Of a stretch of 64,000 nucleotides of DNA, positions 8,011-16,734 are shown one piece after another. Each line of letters opens with the position of its first letter. Position 1 is the stretch's first letter. Position numbers and translations under genes: made by a program. The notes below the pieces were generated by a model. The model made no database searches and was not told where the DNA came from. It saw only the letters and a program-made list of their open reading frames with translations. The DNA is from Paludibacteraceae bacterium (GTDB taxonomy: Bacteria; Bacteroidota; Bacteroidia; Bacteroidales; Paludibacteraceae), in the NCBI GenBank assembly GCA_024405895.1, contig JAKSNW010000009.1:1-64000 (forward strand). Direction: 5' to 3'.

Positions 8011-9290
8011 TATTGTAATATATTTTCGATGTTGGCTGTAAATGTCAATTTTACAGAGAAAGATTCTCCTTCCGTTATTGTACTTTCTGATACTGTAAAA
8101 ATACCTTCATTAAAATTAGAATTGTATTTTGAGATGAAAAGGATGTCAAATAAGGCAGTCTTAACAATATTCTTTACGAAGGAAATACTACTTGACATTT
8201 TTTCATGTTTATCATCTTGTATGAATGAGATGGAATAAGAAAAAACTCTTTCTGCTATTTCTAGTTGATACAACAATTCTTCATTGAAAAGGTACTCTTT
8301 TTCACTTATTTTTACGTCACTACCTTCTTCAATGTCGGAGTATTTATTGACATTGTTATTTATTATATTGAACAGTCTTTTAACAAATTGCGTTAATTGA
8401 CCCCTAATTGAATCATCCGTGACATGATATTCGATCTTTTCTAATGGGTTTAAATGCTTTAGCAATTCATATTGTGTAACATACGATCGAGCTTTTTGAC
8501 TACTCTCTGATTGATAATGGTAGAAAAGAATCAACAATTCTTCATCCGTTAACTGAGATCTTAATATTTTAGCGTACCGTATTTTTTCCGAACTACTTAA
8601 TGAAGATTCGTCAACAATTGATAGTATCCGATAAATCGTTTTTAAATATTGGGATAAGAAATTACTATACTTTCCATAAACCTCCATAAAATAATCTAAT
8701 GTTTTTGGAAAGGAAAAAGTTGAATCTTGTCTCTTTTGAATTAATTCTTGGTATGTTTTAGAGATTTGTTCTTTGTTTTTTTCTTTAGTTGTAACAAATA
8801 CATTCAAGAGTGAAAAGAAACTTGAGTCAAATTGTTCTAATTTGGAAATGGCAGTTTGCTTTGATAATTCATCAACTTGCTTTTTGTAAAACTCTGTTTG
8901 TACTCTATACAATGTAGTCTGCTCCTCATAAACCTTACGCGTTTCTTGTAATTCTTCAGTCTGAGCCTTAAATTCTTTGATTTGATGTTCTAATGCTTGA
9001 ATTTGTGTTGTCAATGCGTCTCTATTTATTTTAACATCTTCTCTCTGTGCATTTAAGGCTACATAATATAGAATAACTCCGGCAAAGGCCAAAATACTAC
9101 CTACGACACCACCTATAAAATCACCAAATTGGCCAATTTTTTCCTCATCAATAGTAGATGAGAATTTCCAACTTCCACAACCAATAAACCAGAATATACT
9201 TACAATTATAATTAAGAATCCAATAACAGAAATGCAAATCGCTGTCTTCTCACTAAAGAGTTTAGTCTTGTTCTCGTTCGTAGATTCCAT
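8010..9290 (-). CDS. AbiC-like membrane-anchored putative phage abortive infection protein
   Basis: 426 aa. Two N-terminal membrane segments (about 14-38 and 55-80) bracket the block IGQFGDFIGGVVGSILAF, characteristic of the putative abortive infection family putAbiC. A long coiled coil follows (about 83-150, rich in Q, E and K), then SKLEQFDSSFFSLLNVF, also typical of the family, and a cytoplasmic helical domain. Family members are annotated as phage abortive infection proteins mostly by context, so the mechanism is unknown. The start is 18 bp after hsdS and the stop overlaps the DUF262 start by one base, so hsdS, this gene and the DUF262 gene probably form one transcript. Confidence 0.75.
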   Translation of the reverse strand: MESTNENKTKLFSEKTAICISVIGFLIIIVSIFWFIGCGSWKFSSTIDEEKIGQFGDFIGGVVGSILAFAGVILYYVALNAQREDVKINRDALTTQIQALEHQIKEFKAQTEELQETRKVYEEQTTLYRVQTEFYKKQVDELSKQTAISKLEQFDSSFFSLLNVFVTTKEKNKEQISKTYQELIQKRQDSTFSFPKTLDYFMEVYGKYSNFLSQYLKTIYRILSIVDESSLSSSEKIRYAKILRSQLTDEELLILFYHYQSESSQKARSYVTQYELLKHLNPLEKIEYHVTDDSIRGQLTQFVKRLFNIINNNVNKYSDIEEGSDVKISEKEYLFNEELLYQLEIAERVFSYSISFIQDDKHEKMSSSISFVKNIVKTALFDILFISKYNSNFNEGIFTVSESTITEGESFSVKLTFTANIENILQ

Positions 9291-9308
9291 TTTGATAATT
9301 TCCTTTAT

Positions 9309-10442
9309 TTACCCCATCTCCACCATGAGCAGAGACAGCATCTGTGTTAATAATTTATGTTCTTTGGTGAGCAAAGAGATTTGCTCTATGATTGTCGCGA
9401 ATTTGTGTGGCACAAATCCAAGTATAATTGGTTGATTGGCTATCAACTCTTGACTTAGGTTTTCTTGTGCTCCACCATTTGCAAGTTTTTTTATTTCTTC
9501 TTGATAATAGCGCAAGTGGAAATATAGGTATGCAGCATCTTCTTTTGAATGGCATATCATATTACAACATGCTTGGTTCGTGGTTGTGGCACATTTCAAA
9601 TAAGCAACCTCAGCCGCCGTAGCACCATACATAGCCATTACAACAGAATCTTCTGGGATAATCTTAGCGGAACTGTTATTTAGTCCGGCTTCACTAATAT
9701 AATCCTCTGTTTCTAATATCACATTGTTGTGAACTTCTCCAGACTTTAGCCAAGCAAAATCTTTTGCATTCCAATAAGATGGATTTGTTCGACTCGGAGT
9801 TCCGCCAGACTTCATTTCTTTGCAGAAATCTTTTATCGTTCCCATTCTCCAGCCTTCGGGTAGGTTTTCGGGGTCGATGTTGTCGACGAACATTTTGCGG
9901 TAGAGGGCTTGGGCGGCTTCTTCCAGTTTGGCTATTGTCTGTTTGTTGGTCTCTATGCGATTCTTGATGGCATTGTAGCGATCTACGATGCGCTGCTGCT
10001 CATCAAGAGATGGGACTGGTAACATCATATCCATAAAATCATTCCAATCCAACGAACCTCTAACACCTCCAACAGCATAGAAGACAGCTTCTCGGTCAAA
10101 TTCTGGTCGTGAAAACCACATTTGAAGATAATCCGGAAGAAGTCCTTCTTTGTAAACTTCAAACACAGGATACGCGGGCGACATAATTGCATTTTCGCCT
10201 TTGTATATAGCAATAGGCATCTTTCCATCCCTACTAACCTGCATAAGGCTACAAGCAAACTGATTTTCTTTGATTATCTTATATTTTGATAAATCAGTTC
10301 CAATTGTGTTTGCAACAGATGGAATGAATGCCTTGGCAATAGTTAGACCTACGAGCTTTGACACAGATAGGTCGCTATTCCTCACATCCACTTCGCGGAT
10401 GTAGTCGCCGAGTCGTTTGTATGTAGTGGTGCTGTTATTCAT
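9309..10442 (-). CDS. hsdS: Type I restriction-modification specificity subunit
   Basis: About 377 aa; reads bipartite DNA sites for the HsdMSR complex. It has two target-recognition domains. The first begins KRLGDYIREVDVRN and is followed by the spacer PVPSLDEQQRIVDRYNAIKN, a coiled-coil ruler. The second begins LPEGWRMGTIKDFCKEMKSG, with GTPSRTNPSYW typical of TRDs, and ends in the distal conserved helices. An ATG at 10460 would add six residues. An imperfect dyad that also occurs upstream of fic lies about 43 bp before the start. No second hsdS or recombinase is nearby, so classical inversion-driven switching of specificity is not indicated. Confidence 0.93.
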   Translation of the reverse strand: MNNSTTTYKRLGDYIREVDVRNSDLSVSKLVGLTIAKAFIPSVANTIGTDLSKYKIIKENQFACSLMQVSRDGKMPIAIYKGENAIMSPAYPVFEVYKEGLLPDYLQMWFSRPEFDREAVFYAVGGVRGSLDWNDFMDMMLPVPSLDEQQRIVDRYNAIKNRIETNKQTIAKLEEAAQALYRKMFVDNIDPENLPEGWRMGTIKDFCKEMKSGGTPSRTNPSYWNAKDFAWLKSGEVHNNVILETEDYISEAGLNNSSAKIIPEDSVVMAMYGATAAEVAYLKCATTTNQACCNMICHSKEDAAYLYFHLRYYQEEIKKLANGGAQENLSQELIANQPIILGFVPHKFATIIEQISLLTKEHKLLTQMLSLLMVEMG

Positions 10443-10484
10443 TGTTTGTTTCTGTAGCATAAATGGGCAATAACGCAGGCTCCA

Positions 10485-10516
10485 ATTCTTTCTAATTCTT
10501 ACAAATTGGAAAGAAT
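10485..10516. promoter_or_regulatory. Dyad copy 1, between fic and hsdS
   Basis: Arms ATTCTTTCTAATT and AATTGGAAAGAAT with a six-base spacer, 12 of 13 positions paired. It overlaps the fic stop codon and lies 25 bp or more upstream of hsdS. The same core (CTTTCTAATT, six bases, AATTGGAAAG) recurs upstream of fic, so it is a candidate operator. Confidence 0.6.
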
Positions 10517-11812
10517 CTTATCAAAAGAGTCGCTTCTGACATAACAGTTCTTTACCTTGTTGACGGGAACTTCTCTTAATAAATCGAGATTCATCAAGCC
10601 TAAAATATCGTTTTTGGCGGTAGTTGGCGTAACACCCAAACGCACCTGAATATCTTTGACTGTCAATACGAGTTCTGGATTTACAACCATCATCCTGATG
10701 ATTTGAGCCTGTCGTTCGTTGATGCCCCCCAGTCTCATGTATCTCTGTGCAGAATTATTCTTCTCCATCTGGCGCGTTAGATAAAGTTTCAATTCTTCAA
10801 AAGCTTCACGCAGTACCTTGATATTGTTTACAATGAAGTATCCGACGTCGTTGTTGCATGCCTCGGAATAAAGGAACGATTTCTCGTAGGCCGCTTTTTT
10901 CTTGTATATGATTCTGGATATAGAAAGATATTCTGTAAGCCAGTAGCCTTGGCGAAGCATATACCAGTAGAACAATGCTCTTGCTGTTCTTCCATTTCCA
11001 TCAACAAATGGATGCATGTATGCAATCATATAATGCAATATCATACCCCTGATGATTGGATGTATGTATTGTTCCGATTCTGTCTGATTAAAAAACTGAC
11101 ACATACTTTCCACGAACTCTGGAATCTTCTCAAATGAAGGAGGCGTGTGTACCACCTCATGATTCACTGCATTTTCCACAACTACATCATCATTGCTTCT
11201 GAATCGACCTTCCGTTTGAGGATCATCGAGAGTTCCCATAGTCATCAATTGATGAATATGCAGTATTCCTTCTTCTGTCAGAGGTTCTTGCTTGTGTTCA
11301 ACGATAAATCGGATAGTTTGGTAGTTGTTGAAAATCATACGTTGCGACTTATCTTTGGGCGTGAGACCTTTGCGCAACATCTCTTTCGCAACCTTTCTGG
11401 TGGTTGAGGCACCCTCCATTTGACTTGAAGAAATGGCTTCTTCCATAAGCGAACTGATAAGAAAACGCTGTCTGTCTTTCTGAGGAATGATAGAATTCGA
11501 CTCCCACGAACCACCAAAGTTCATGTCAAATTCATGACAACTCTTTTGCATAAAGTTTGTCAATAAAAAATGAATGTGATAGGGCTCCCATCCCAATACA
11601 TGGACACTGCTCAATTGCCTACTTCCCTCAACACATCCCCACAGTTGTTCTGGATCGTATCCTTCTGGGCAAGACTTGTATTTCACTTTGTCCCAATAAA
11701 GATAATCTTGATTTATCGCATTGACACAGTCTTTTAACGCGCGATTGCTTATCGTTTTGATAACAAATTGCATCAATTCTTCTATGGAAAATTTAGGAGC
11801 TTGTTCTATCAT
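10499..11812 (-). CDS. Fic family protein (AMP-transferase) with C-terminal winged helix
   Basis: 437-aa Fic-domain protein, expected to transfer AMP or another NMP to a protein hydroxyl. The catalytic motif HPFVDGNGR is complete at 267-275. An N-terminal inhibitory-helix motif of the S-x-x-x-E-G type is seen at SSQMEG (129-134), giving a self-inhibited class II arrangement. The C-terminus (INERQAQIIRMM to NDILGLMNLDLL) looks like a winged helix-turn-helix, so the protein may also bind DNA. It lies between hsdM and hsdS, as fic genes often do in type I loci, where the role is unproven. The same dyad flanks the gene on both sides, suggesting autoregulation or a cassette boundary. Confidence 0.9.
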   Translation of the reverse strand: MIEQAPKFSIEELMQFVIKTISNRALKDCVNAINQDYLYWDKVKYKSCPEGYDPEQLWGCVEGSRQLSSVHVLGWEPYHIHFLLTNFMQKSCHEFDMNFGGSWESNSIIPQKDRQRFLISSLMEEAISSSQMEGASTTRKVAKEMLRKGLTPKDKSQRMIFNNYQTIRFIVEHKQEPLTEEGILHIHQLMTMGTLDDPQTEGRFRSNDDVVVENAVNHEVVHTPPSFEKIPEFVESMCQFFNQTESEQYIHPIIRGMILHYMIAYMHPFVDGNGRTARALFYWYMLRQGYWLTEYLSISRIIYKKKAAYEKSFLYSEACNNDVGYFIVNNIKVLREAFEELKLYLTRQMEKNNSAQRYMRLGGINERQAQIIRMMVVNPELVLTVKDIQVRLGVTPTTAKNDILGLMNLDLLREVPVNKVKNCYVRSDSFDKILSNL

Positions 11813-11825
11813 ATTTACTTTTTCT

Positions 11826-11859
11826 ATATCTTTCTAATTTTTGATAATTGGAAAGTATT
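11826..11859. promoter_or_regulatory. Dyad copy 2, upstream of fic
   Basis: Arms ATATCTTTCTAATT and AATTGGAAAGTATT around a six-base spacer, 14-47 bp before the fic start. The inner 10 bases of both arms and the spacer length match the dyad at 10485-10516, which is strong evidence of a shared site. Confidence 0.6.
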
Positions 11860-11937
11860 ATAAATAATATTTTTTACCCGTACAACTATCAACACGTTGA
11901 AATCATTGCCTATATTTATTCATAGTATGCAGTGGTG

Positions 11938-13515
11938 TTATAACTCGTAGCCCAATTCCTTGAATACTTCCATGACGGCTTTGCGGCTCTCTTCCTCTTC
12001 TTTGAAGAGTTGCTTGAGTTCGGCTTGAAGGGCAGTCATCTTCTCTTCGTAGCCGACAGTGTCGGTGCGATTGACAAACTCGATGTATTTGCTTGGCACG
12101 AGCGACGCGTCTTTGAGGTCCGCGGTCTTGACACACTTGCAGAACTCAGGCACATCCTCGTAGGCTCCCATGTCGGTGCGCTGCCAGCGGTGGAAACACT
12201 CGGCAGCTTTCTCAATGTCGTTCTGACTGAAGGTGGTGAATTTCTTCTCGAACGGCTCACCCCAAGAGCGGAGATCCATGAAGAGGATTTCGTTCTGACG
12301 CTCACGGTAGTGCCTCAGTTCGCCATTGACAGTGGCGGTGCGGGCATGTTTGTTGCGGTTCATAATCCACAACGTCACGCTGATGTCGGTGGTGTAGAAC
12401 ATATTGCGTGGAAGAATGACGATGGCCTCGATGGCATCATGCTCATCAATCAATGCTTTACGGATGGCTTTCTCGTCGCCGTCGCCACTCAAAGCACCAT
12501 TGGCAAGCAAGAAGCCTGCAATGCCGTTGGTGGAGAGTTTGCTGAAGATATTGAGAATCCAAGCGTAGTTGGCGTTGCTGGTTGGCGGTGTCTTGAAGCC
12601 AGCCCAACGTGGGTCGTCAAGCAACTCACTGGGTTCACGCCAGTCCTTCTGGTTGAATGGAGGGTTAGCCATGATGAAGTCAAACTTCTCGGCTTTGTGT
12701 TGATCGTCCTGGAAGGTGCTTGCCGCCTTCTCGCCGAGGTTGGCAGAGATGCCACGGATGGCGAGGTTCATCTTTGCCAGTTTGTAGGTGGTGAGGGTGT
12801 ACTCCTGACCATAGACAGAGATGTCGCGGCGATTGCCACCATGCGCTTCAATGAACTTGCTGCTCTGCACAAACATACCGCCAGAGCCGCAGGCAGGGTC
12901 ATAGACTTTGCCTTTGTAGGGTTCAATCATCTCGGTAATGAGGTTGACGATGGCTTTTGGAGTATAGTATTCGCCCTTACCCTTGCCCTCCTGGAGCGCA
13001 AAGTTGGAAAGGCAGTATTCATAGACACGGCCGAAGAAATCGTTGGAGTCGTCCATGTGTTGCTCCATGTCGTTGATAGTGTCGATGAGCGAACCGAGTT
13101 TGGCAGGGTCGATGCCAACCTGAGAGTAGTAGTTGACAGGCATGGCACCAGTCAACTGCTTATTGCTTTTCTCTATATCTGAGAGTGCCTTGTCGATAAT
13201 CTGAGGAATGTTCGGCTGTTTGGCGTTCTCCATGATATAACTCCATCGGCATTCCTCCGGAAGGTAGAACACGTTGTCTTTGGCATACGACATCGGCATG
13301 TTGCAGATGGTCTCTGCCATATCGCTGTATTGCTCTTTCAGTTTGTTGTATTGGCGCTCAAAACGTACGCCCGCATATTTCAAGAAGATAAGGCTGAGCA
13401 CGACATGTTTGTACTCAGATGCTTCGATGTTGCCACGGAGTTTGTTAGCTGACTCCCAGAGCTGAGTCTCAATGGATTTCTCTATTTTAGGCTTTGCAGT
13501 TGCTTTCTTAGCCAT
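11938..13515 (-). CDS. hsdM: Type I restriction-modification DNA methyltransferase subunit
   Basis: 525 aa, N6-adenine methyltransferase that protects host DNA and forms the core of the HsdMSR complex. With the start at 13515 (AKKATAKPK), an N-terminal helical HsdM_N domain is followed by the SAM-binding motif DPACGSGGMF (about 206-215) and the catalytic NPPF (284-287), and by a C-terminal Lys/Glu-rich helical tail. An in-frame ATG at 13572 would add 19 residues unlike the family and overlaps the promoter, so I reject it. It is the first gene of the leftward locus. A promoter motif TATATTTG lies 47 bp upstream. Confidence 0.96.
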   Translation of the reverse strand: MAKKATAKPKIEKSIETQLWESANKLRGNIEASEYKHVVLSLIFLKYAGVRFERQYNKLKEQYSDMAETICNMPMSYAKDNVFYLPEECRWSYIMENAKQPNIPQIIDKALSDIEKSNKQLTGAMPVNYYSQVGIDPAKLGSLIDTINDMEQHMDDSNDFFGRVYEYCLSNFALQEGKGKGEYYTPKAIVNLITEMIEPYKGKVYDPACGSGGMFVQSSKFIEAHGGNRRDISVYGQEYTLTTYKLAKMNLAIRGISANLGEKAASTFQDDQHKAEKFDFIMANPPFNQKDWREPSELLDDPRWAGFKTPPTSNANYAWILNIFSKLSTNGIAGFLLANGALSGDGDEKAIRKALIDEHDAIEAIVILPRNMFYTTDISVTLWIMNRNKHARTATVNGELRHYRERQNEILFMDLRSWGEPFEKKFTTFSQNDIEKAAECFHRWQRTDMGAYEDVPEFCKCVKTADLKDASLVPSKYIEFVNRTDTVGYEEKMTALQAELKQLFKEEEESRKAVMEVFKELGYEL

Positions 13516-13561
13516 GATGTTGTTATATCTGTTTGTTGTATAGCATATCCAATTTAGGGCA

Positions 13562-13569
13562 CAAATATA
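13562..13569 (-). promoter_or_regulatory. Probable -7 promoter element of the hsd locus
   Basis: TATATTTG on the minus strand fits the Bacteroidota consensus TAnnTTTG. A matching TTTG at the usual upstream distance is not evident. It is placed 47 bp before the hsdM start. Confidence 0.5.
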
Positions 13570-13737
13570 CATATTTTCAACGAGAACGACAACGACATGA
13601 ATAACTATTTTACGGCGAGAAGGAGGAATACTCTCCTAAAATCTGTCCTTAAAGGGAAGGAGGTTGTTTGCGCTTTTCCTGTTGATTACTGCTTATGCTA
13701 TTTGCAGAATGTACGAAAAGTTTGTTTTGCTCTCATT

Positions 13738-14157
13738 GCGACCTCGCAGTAAGTCCAGAACTTTTGGTTTGTGGTTATTGCGAGGTAGCAACGAGTCCAA
13801 ACTTTTTGGTTTACAGTTTTTGCGAGGTGGCAATGGGTCTGAACTTTTTGGTTTACGGTTATTGCAAGGTAGCAATGAGTCCGAACTTTTTGGTTTACAC
13901 TTATTGCAAGGTAGCAACGAGGCTGAACTTTTTGGTTTACTCTTATTGCGAGGTAGCAATGAGTCTGAACTTTTTGGTTTACGATTATTGCGAGGTAGCA
14001 ATGAGTCTGAACTTTTTGGTTTACGGTTATTGCGAGGTAGCAATGAGTCCAAACTTTTTGGTTTACACTTATTGCAAGGTAGCAATGGGTCTGAACTTTT
14101 TGGTTGACGATTATTGCAAGGTAGCAACGAGTCTAAAACATTTGGCTTGCCTTAATT
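13738..14157. repeat. 42-bp tandem repeat array (about 10 copies)
   Basis: Units start at 13780, 13822, 13864, 13906, 13948, 13990, 14032, 14074 and 14116, with a degenerate copy at 13738 and scattered similarity to about 14240. A typical unit holds GCGAGGTAGCAATGAGTC followed by TGAACTTTTTGGTTTACG. Copies differ at a few positions and there are no spacers, so this is not CRISPR. Because 42 is divisible by 3, several frames stay open: 14-aa repeats of the type GSNESELFGLRLLR on one frame, NFLVYGYCEVAMSP on another, and KPKSSDSLLPRNNR on the minus strand. Translation is unproven; a repetitive non-coding element is more likely. It fills the gap between hsdM and the AlaX-like gene. Confidence 0.9.
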
Positions 14158-14298
14158 GTTATTCTGCAATTTTTACATTCTTCTTGGTTTAAGGTTACAG
14201 CCAGGTTGCAGCCAGTCCAAATCTTTTGGTTTGAGGTTACGTCTGTTTAACTTCGGAAGAAGAACGCCAGCATGAGTGTTGGTATGAAACAACGGAAA

Positions 14299-14338
14299 CG
14301 AAAACAGCCCTATATCGCAGGTGCAATATAAGGCTGTT
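14299..14338 (-). terminator. Terminator of the AlaX-like gene
   Basis: Long hairpin: AACAGCC and TATAT pair with ATATA and GGCTGTT around a ten-base loop. On the minus strand it is followed by TTTTCGTTT. It lies 20 bp downstream of the AlaX-like stop. Confidence 0.75.
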
Positions 14339-14358
14339 AGGCTGAATTACGTGGAGAT

Positions 14359-14838
14359 TTATTCCACGTAGGTGGTATTCTCCAGTTTGAAACGGAGACG
14401 GAGTGTTCCCTCGTTGTAGTCGTGACTGATAATCTTAAACGTACCAATCTGAGCCGTATTCTCCACATGGTCGCCGGCACAGGCACAGGCATCGTAGTCG
14501 CCCACACGGACGATGCGGAGCATCTCAGACGCATTCTCCGGCAGTTTACTCAGATCCACCACCGAAGCAGCCTCAGCCTGCGTCATAAACGATATTGTCA
14601 CAGGCAAGCCCATCGCAATCACCTCATTCACCTTAGCCTCCACAGCAGCAATCTCAGCCTCTGTAGGAGCCGTAGCGAGGAGATAGTCGCATTTGCTTTT
14701 CTTACGTTCGATATGGGCATTGCGGCTGCGTGGGCAACCGTAAAGCCTCACCATCGTCTGATTGAGAATATGTTCCGCCGTATGCATCGGAGGATACTCC
14801 TTCTTGTTGTGTGCATTCAGCACTGGTTCTTGTTCCAT
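14359..14838 (-). CDS. AlaX-like alanyl-tRNA editing domain protein
   Basis: 159-aa stand-alone protein of the threonyl/alanyl-tRNA synthetase second-additional-domain (SAD) family. It is expected to hydrolyse misacylated tRNA, typically Ser- or Gly-tRNA(Ala). The zinc/catalytic signature is complete: HTAEH (H19, H23) and CACAGDH (C120, H124). It lacks the aminoacylation and glycine-rich parts of AlaRS, as AlaX proteins do. Substrate specificity cannot be read from the sequence. It is transcribed alone, with its own terminator. Confidence 0.85.
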   Translation of the reverse strand: MEQEPVLNAHNKKEYPPMHTAEHILNQTMVRLYGCPRSRNAHIERKKSKCDYLLATAPTEAEIAAVEAKVNEVIAMGLPVTISFMTQAEAASVVDLSKLPENASEMLRIVRVGDYDACACAGDHVENTAQIGTFKIISHDYNEGTLRLRFKLENTTYVE

Positions 14839-14895
14839 ATTACATTGTTCTGATTGAGAAGGGATTCTATGGCTTGCAGTCAGTGTGCTACACTA

Positions 14896-15603
14896 TTATT
14901 TCTTGCTGCCACCGGCAAGGGCAAGGATTAAGCCGAGGGCTACACCAAGCAAAGCGGCAAAGAGCACCTGAAGGTTGCCTGGAAGAATGAAGGTAATGGT
15001 GTGAGCAGGGAACCAGAAGAATGGGATGGTTTTCTTGATGACAAGGTTCCATTGAACGTCCCAGTTGACTTTGGTGCTGATAATCTCACGCATCTTGATT
15101 GGAGTGAAGAAGCCACGCAAAGTACCACCGTTTGACATGATATGGATATCGGTGCATTTGTGGAGAGTCATCATTACAGGTGCAAAGATAGAGTTCATGG
15201 CAACGCTGACAGCAAAGGCTACGCCAACTTTACCCCATGTAAGTTCAGGAGCTTTGAATATACTGATGATATCGGCAGGATCGACTCCGCCAACGGCAGC
15301 CAGGAACACAGGTACACCGCTCTTGAAAATCATCATTGCCATGGCGATGGCCATGCCGAGAATGCCCCAGACAATCATGCGAGGCAACACACCAAAGCCT
15401 TGCTCATACCACACGCCCTTACGGATGCGGAGTGCCCACATCTCGCCAAAGACGGCAAGGATGGCGAATTTGAAGAACGCCATGATGAATGGATGGGCTG
15501 CTGTGGTGGCATTGAACCAAGCAAAGAAGCCTGTAGCAGGAATGAAAAACGGAGCCAATACGGCCACGATGATAAGGATAACGAGAATGTCTGATTTCTT
15601 CAT
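14896..15603 (-). CDS. Polytopic membrane protein, possibly Mpv17/PMP22-like
   Basis: About 235 aa from the ATG at 15603 (KKSDILVILIIV); the longer frame to 15657 would add 18 polar residues before the first membrane segment. At least five hydrophobic segments are visible. The segment from KVNWDVQWNLVIKKTIPFFW through the final hydrophobic stretch resembles the C-terminal signature of Mpv17/PMP22 proteins. I do not recognise a specific bacterial function. It lies 72 bp downstream of the winged-helix gene. Confidence 0.6.
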   Translation of the reverse strand: MKKSDILVILIIVAVLAPFFIPATGFFAWFNATTAAHPFIMAFFKFAILAVFGEMWALRIRKGVWYEQGFGVLPRMIVWGILGMAIAMAMMIFKSGVPVFLAAVGGVDPADIISIFKAPELTWGKVGVAFAVSVAMNSIFAPVMMTLHKCTDIHIMSNGGTLRGFFTPIKMREIISTKVNWDVQWNLVIKKTIPFFWFPAHTITFILPGNLQVLFAALLGVALGLILALAGGSKK

Positions 15604-15675
15604 TTTATGTCTTATTTTAATTGGCACAAAGGTACGGCTTTTTTCCGTATCAACCAATGAAGAAAACGACGAATG

Positions 15676-16713
15676 CTAACGCTGGAGATAAACGGTGTAA
15701 TCATTCCATGCCTCATCGAGTGAATCAGGGAGGCTATAGTTAGGGAATGGCGTGGCTGTAAGGTTCTTCTCGTATGGTTTCCAATTAGCGCAAACGACAC
15801 CGTCGGAGACAATTACAGGATGGAATATGCCGCTGTTATTATGTGCTTTATGTTTCACTTCAGGAGCAAGCACGAGGTCACGACTTTTATATCCGATGAG
15901 ATATTCGTCGTAAGCAGGCAAAAGAATACGCGAAGGTTTGCTGGTTTTTCGCGTACGACAGGAATCCAGCAACAGGAACTGATGGTTGTCATTGGGAAAA
16001 GGCTTCAAACAATCGGCAAGCATTGCCACCGCTTTTTTACAATCGCCCATAGTCAATCCCGACCACCAGGCAAAATCGTTGAGTGTAGCAGGAGAATGGC
16101 TTTGGAAATAACGTACGGCAAGACGCTTCAAAGCCTCATCGTGACTGATAGACATAATGCGTGGAATCTTTTGTTCAACAAGGGCATAAGTAGGTTTCAT
16201 TGGGAGAAAATCGCCACTACACAACACCGCATCCAACTCTGCCCTACGGATATGGCAATTGAGACGATGTTCATCAAAGTTGAAGCCATTATCAGCAAGC
16301 GCCAAGACATAGTCCTCTTTCGTTGCACTTCGCTTTTCTTTTGTCACTTGCTCAATCACATCAAGAACAGCGAGATGTTCTTCATCTGAAAAAACAATTC
16401 CACTTGAATCTTGCCATCCTTTTATCACCTTATGAGCACGCTCGCCACAGAGGTCAAGCATCCACCAATAATCCTCTGCTGCCACCAACTGCCATGTGCC
16501 ACGCATCAGATGCATGCGAATGATACGTCCTTGATTGATAGCCTCTTCGAATGATTTAGCAGATGGTTTGCGGGTACGCATGGACACAGCCCACCGCACC
16601 ATACGGATATCTTGCGCTTGCATGGCACCGAAATGGGCTACAACTTCCTCTGGCTTGGAGAACTGAGGAGACAAGAGCTGCTGACTAAGCAAACGAAGGG
16701 TGATAGGATTCAT
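15676..16713 (-). CDS. Winged helix DNA-binding domain protein (HTH_42 family)
   Basis: 345 aa. It begins with ITLRLLSQQLLSPQF and has the block FGAMQAQDIRMVRWAVSMRT followed by GRIIRMHLMRGTWQLVAAED, typical of the HTH_42 superfamily that includes AlkZ/YcaQ DNA glycosylases. The C-terminus holds LLPAYDEYLIGYKSRDLVL and ends TVYLQR. This subgroup is usually annotated only as winged-helix protein; whether it has glycosylase activity is unknown. It is 21 bp downstream of the SDR gene and is probably the last gene of the operon starting at the 20272 lipoprotein. Confidence 0.85.
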   Translation of the reverse strand: MNPITLRLLSQQLLSPQFSKPEEVVAHFGAMQAQDIRMVRWAVSMRTRKPSAKSFEEAINQGRIIRMHLMRGTWQLVAAEDYWWMLDLCGERAHKVIKGWQDSSGIVFSDEEHLAVLDVIEQVTKEKRSATKEDYVLALADNGFNFDEHRLNCHIRRAELDAVLCSGDFLPMKPTYALVEQKIPRIMSISHDEALKRLAVRYFQSHSPATLNDFAWWSGLTMGDCKKAVAMLADCLKPFPNDNHQFLLLDSCRTRKTSKPSRILLPAYDEYLIGYKSRDLVLAPEVKHKAHNNSGIFHPVIVSDGVVCANWKPYEKNLTATPFPNYSLPDSLDEAWNDYTVYLQR

Positions 16714-16734
16714 GATTAAATAAAGAAACAGAGA

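Noticed and set aside
9309-10442. Phase-variable hsdS with inversion
   Set aside because: Only one hsdS, no partial copies and no site-specific recombinase nearby.
12010-13182. 390-codon rightward frame opposite hsdM
   Set aside because: It is the antisense shadow of the conserved hsdM gene with no family-like motifs of its own.
13738-14157. CRISPR array
   Set aside because: Repeats are directly adjacent, with no unique spacers and no cas genes.
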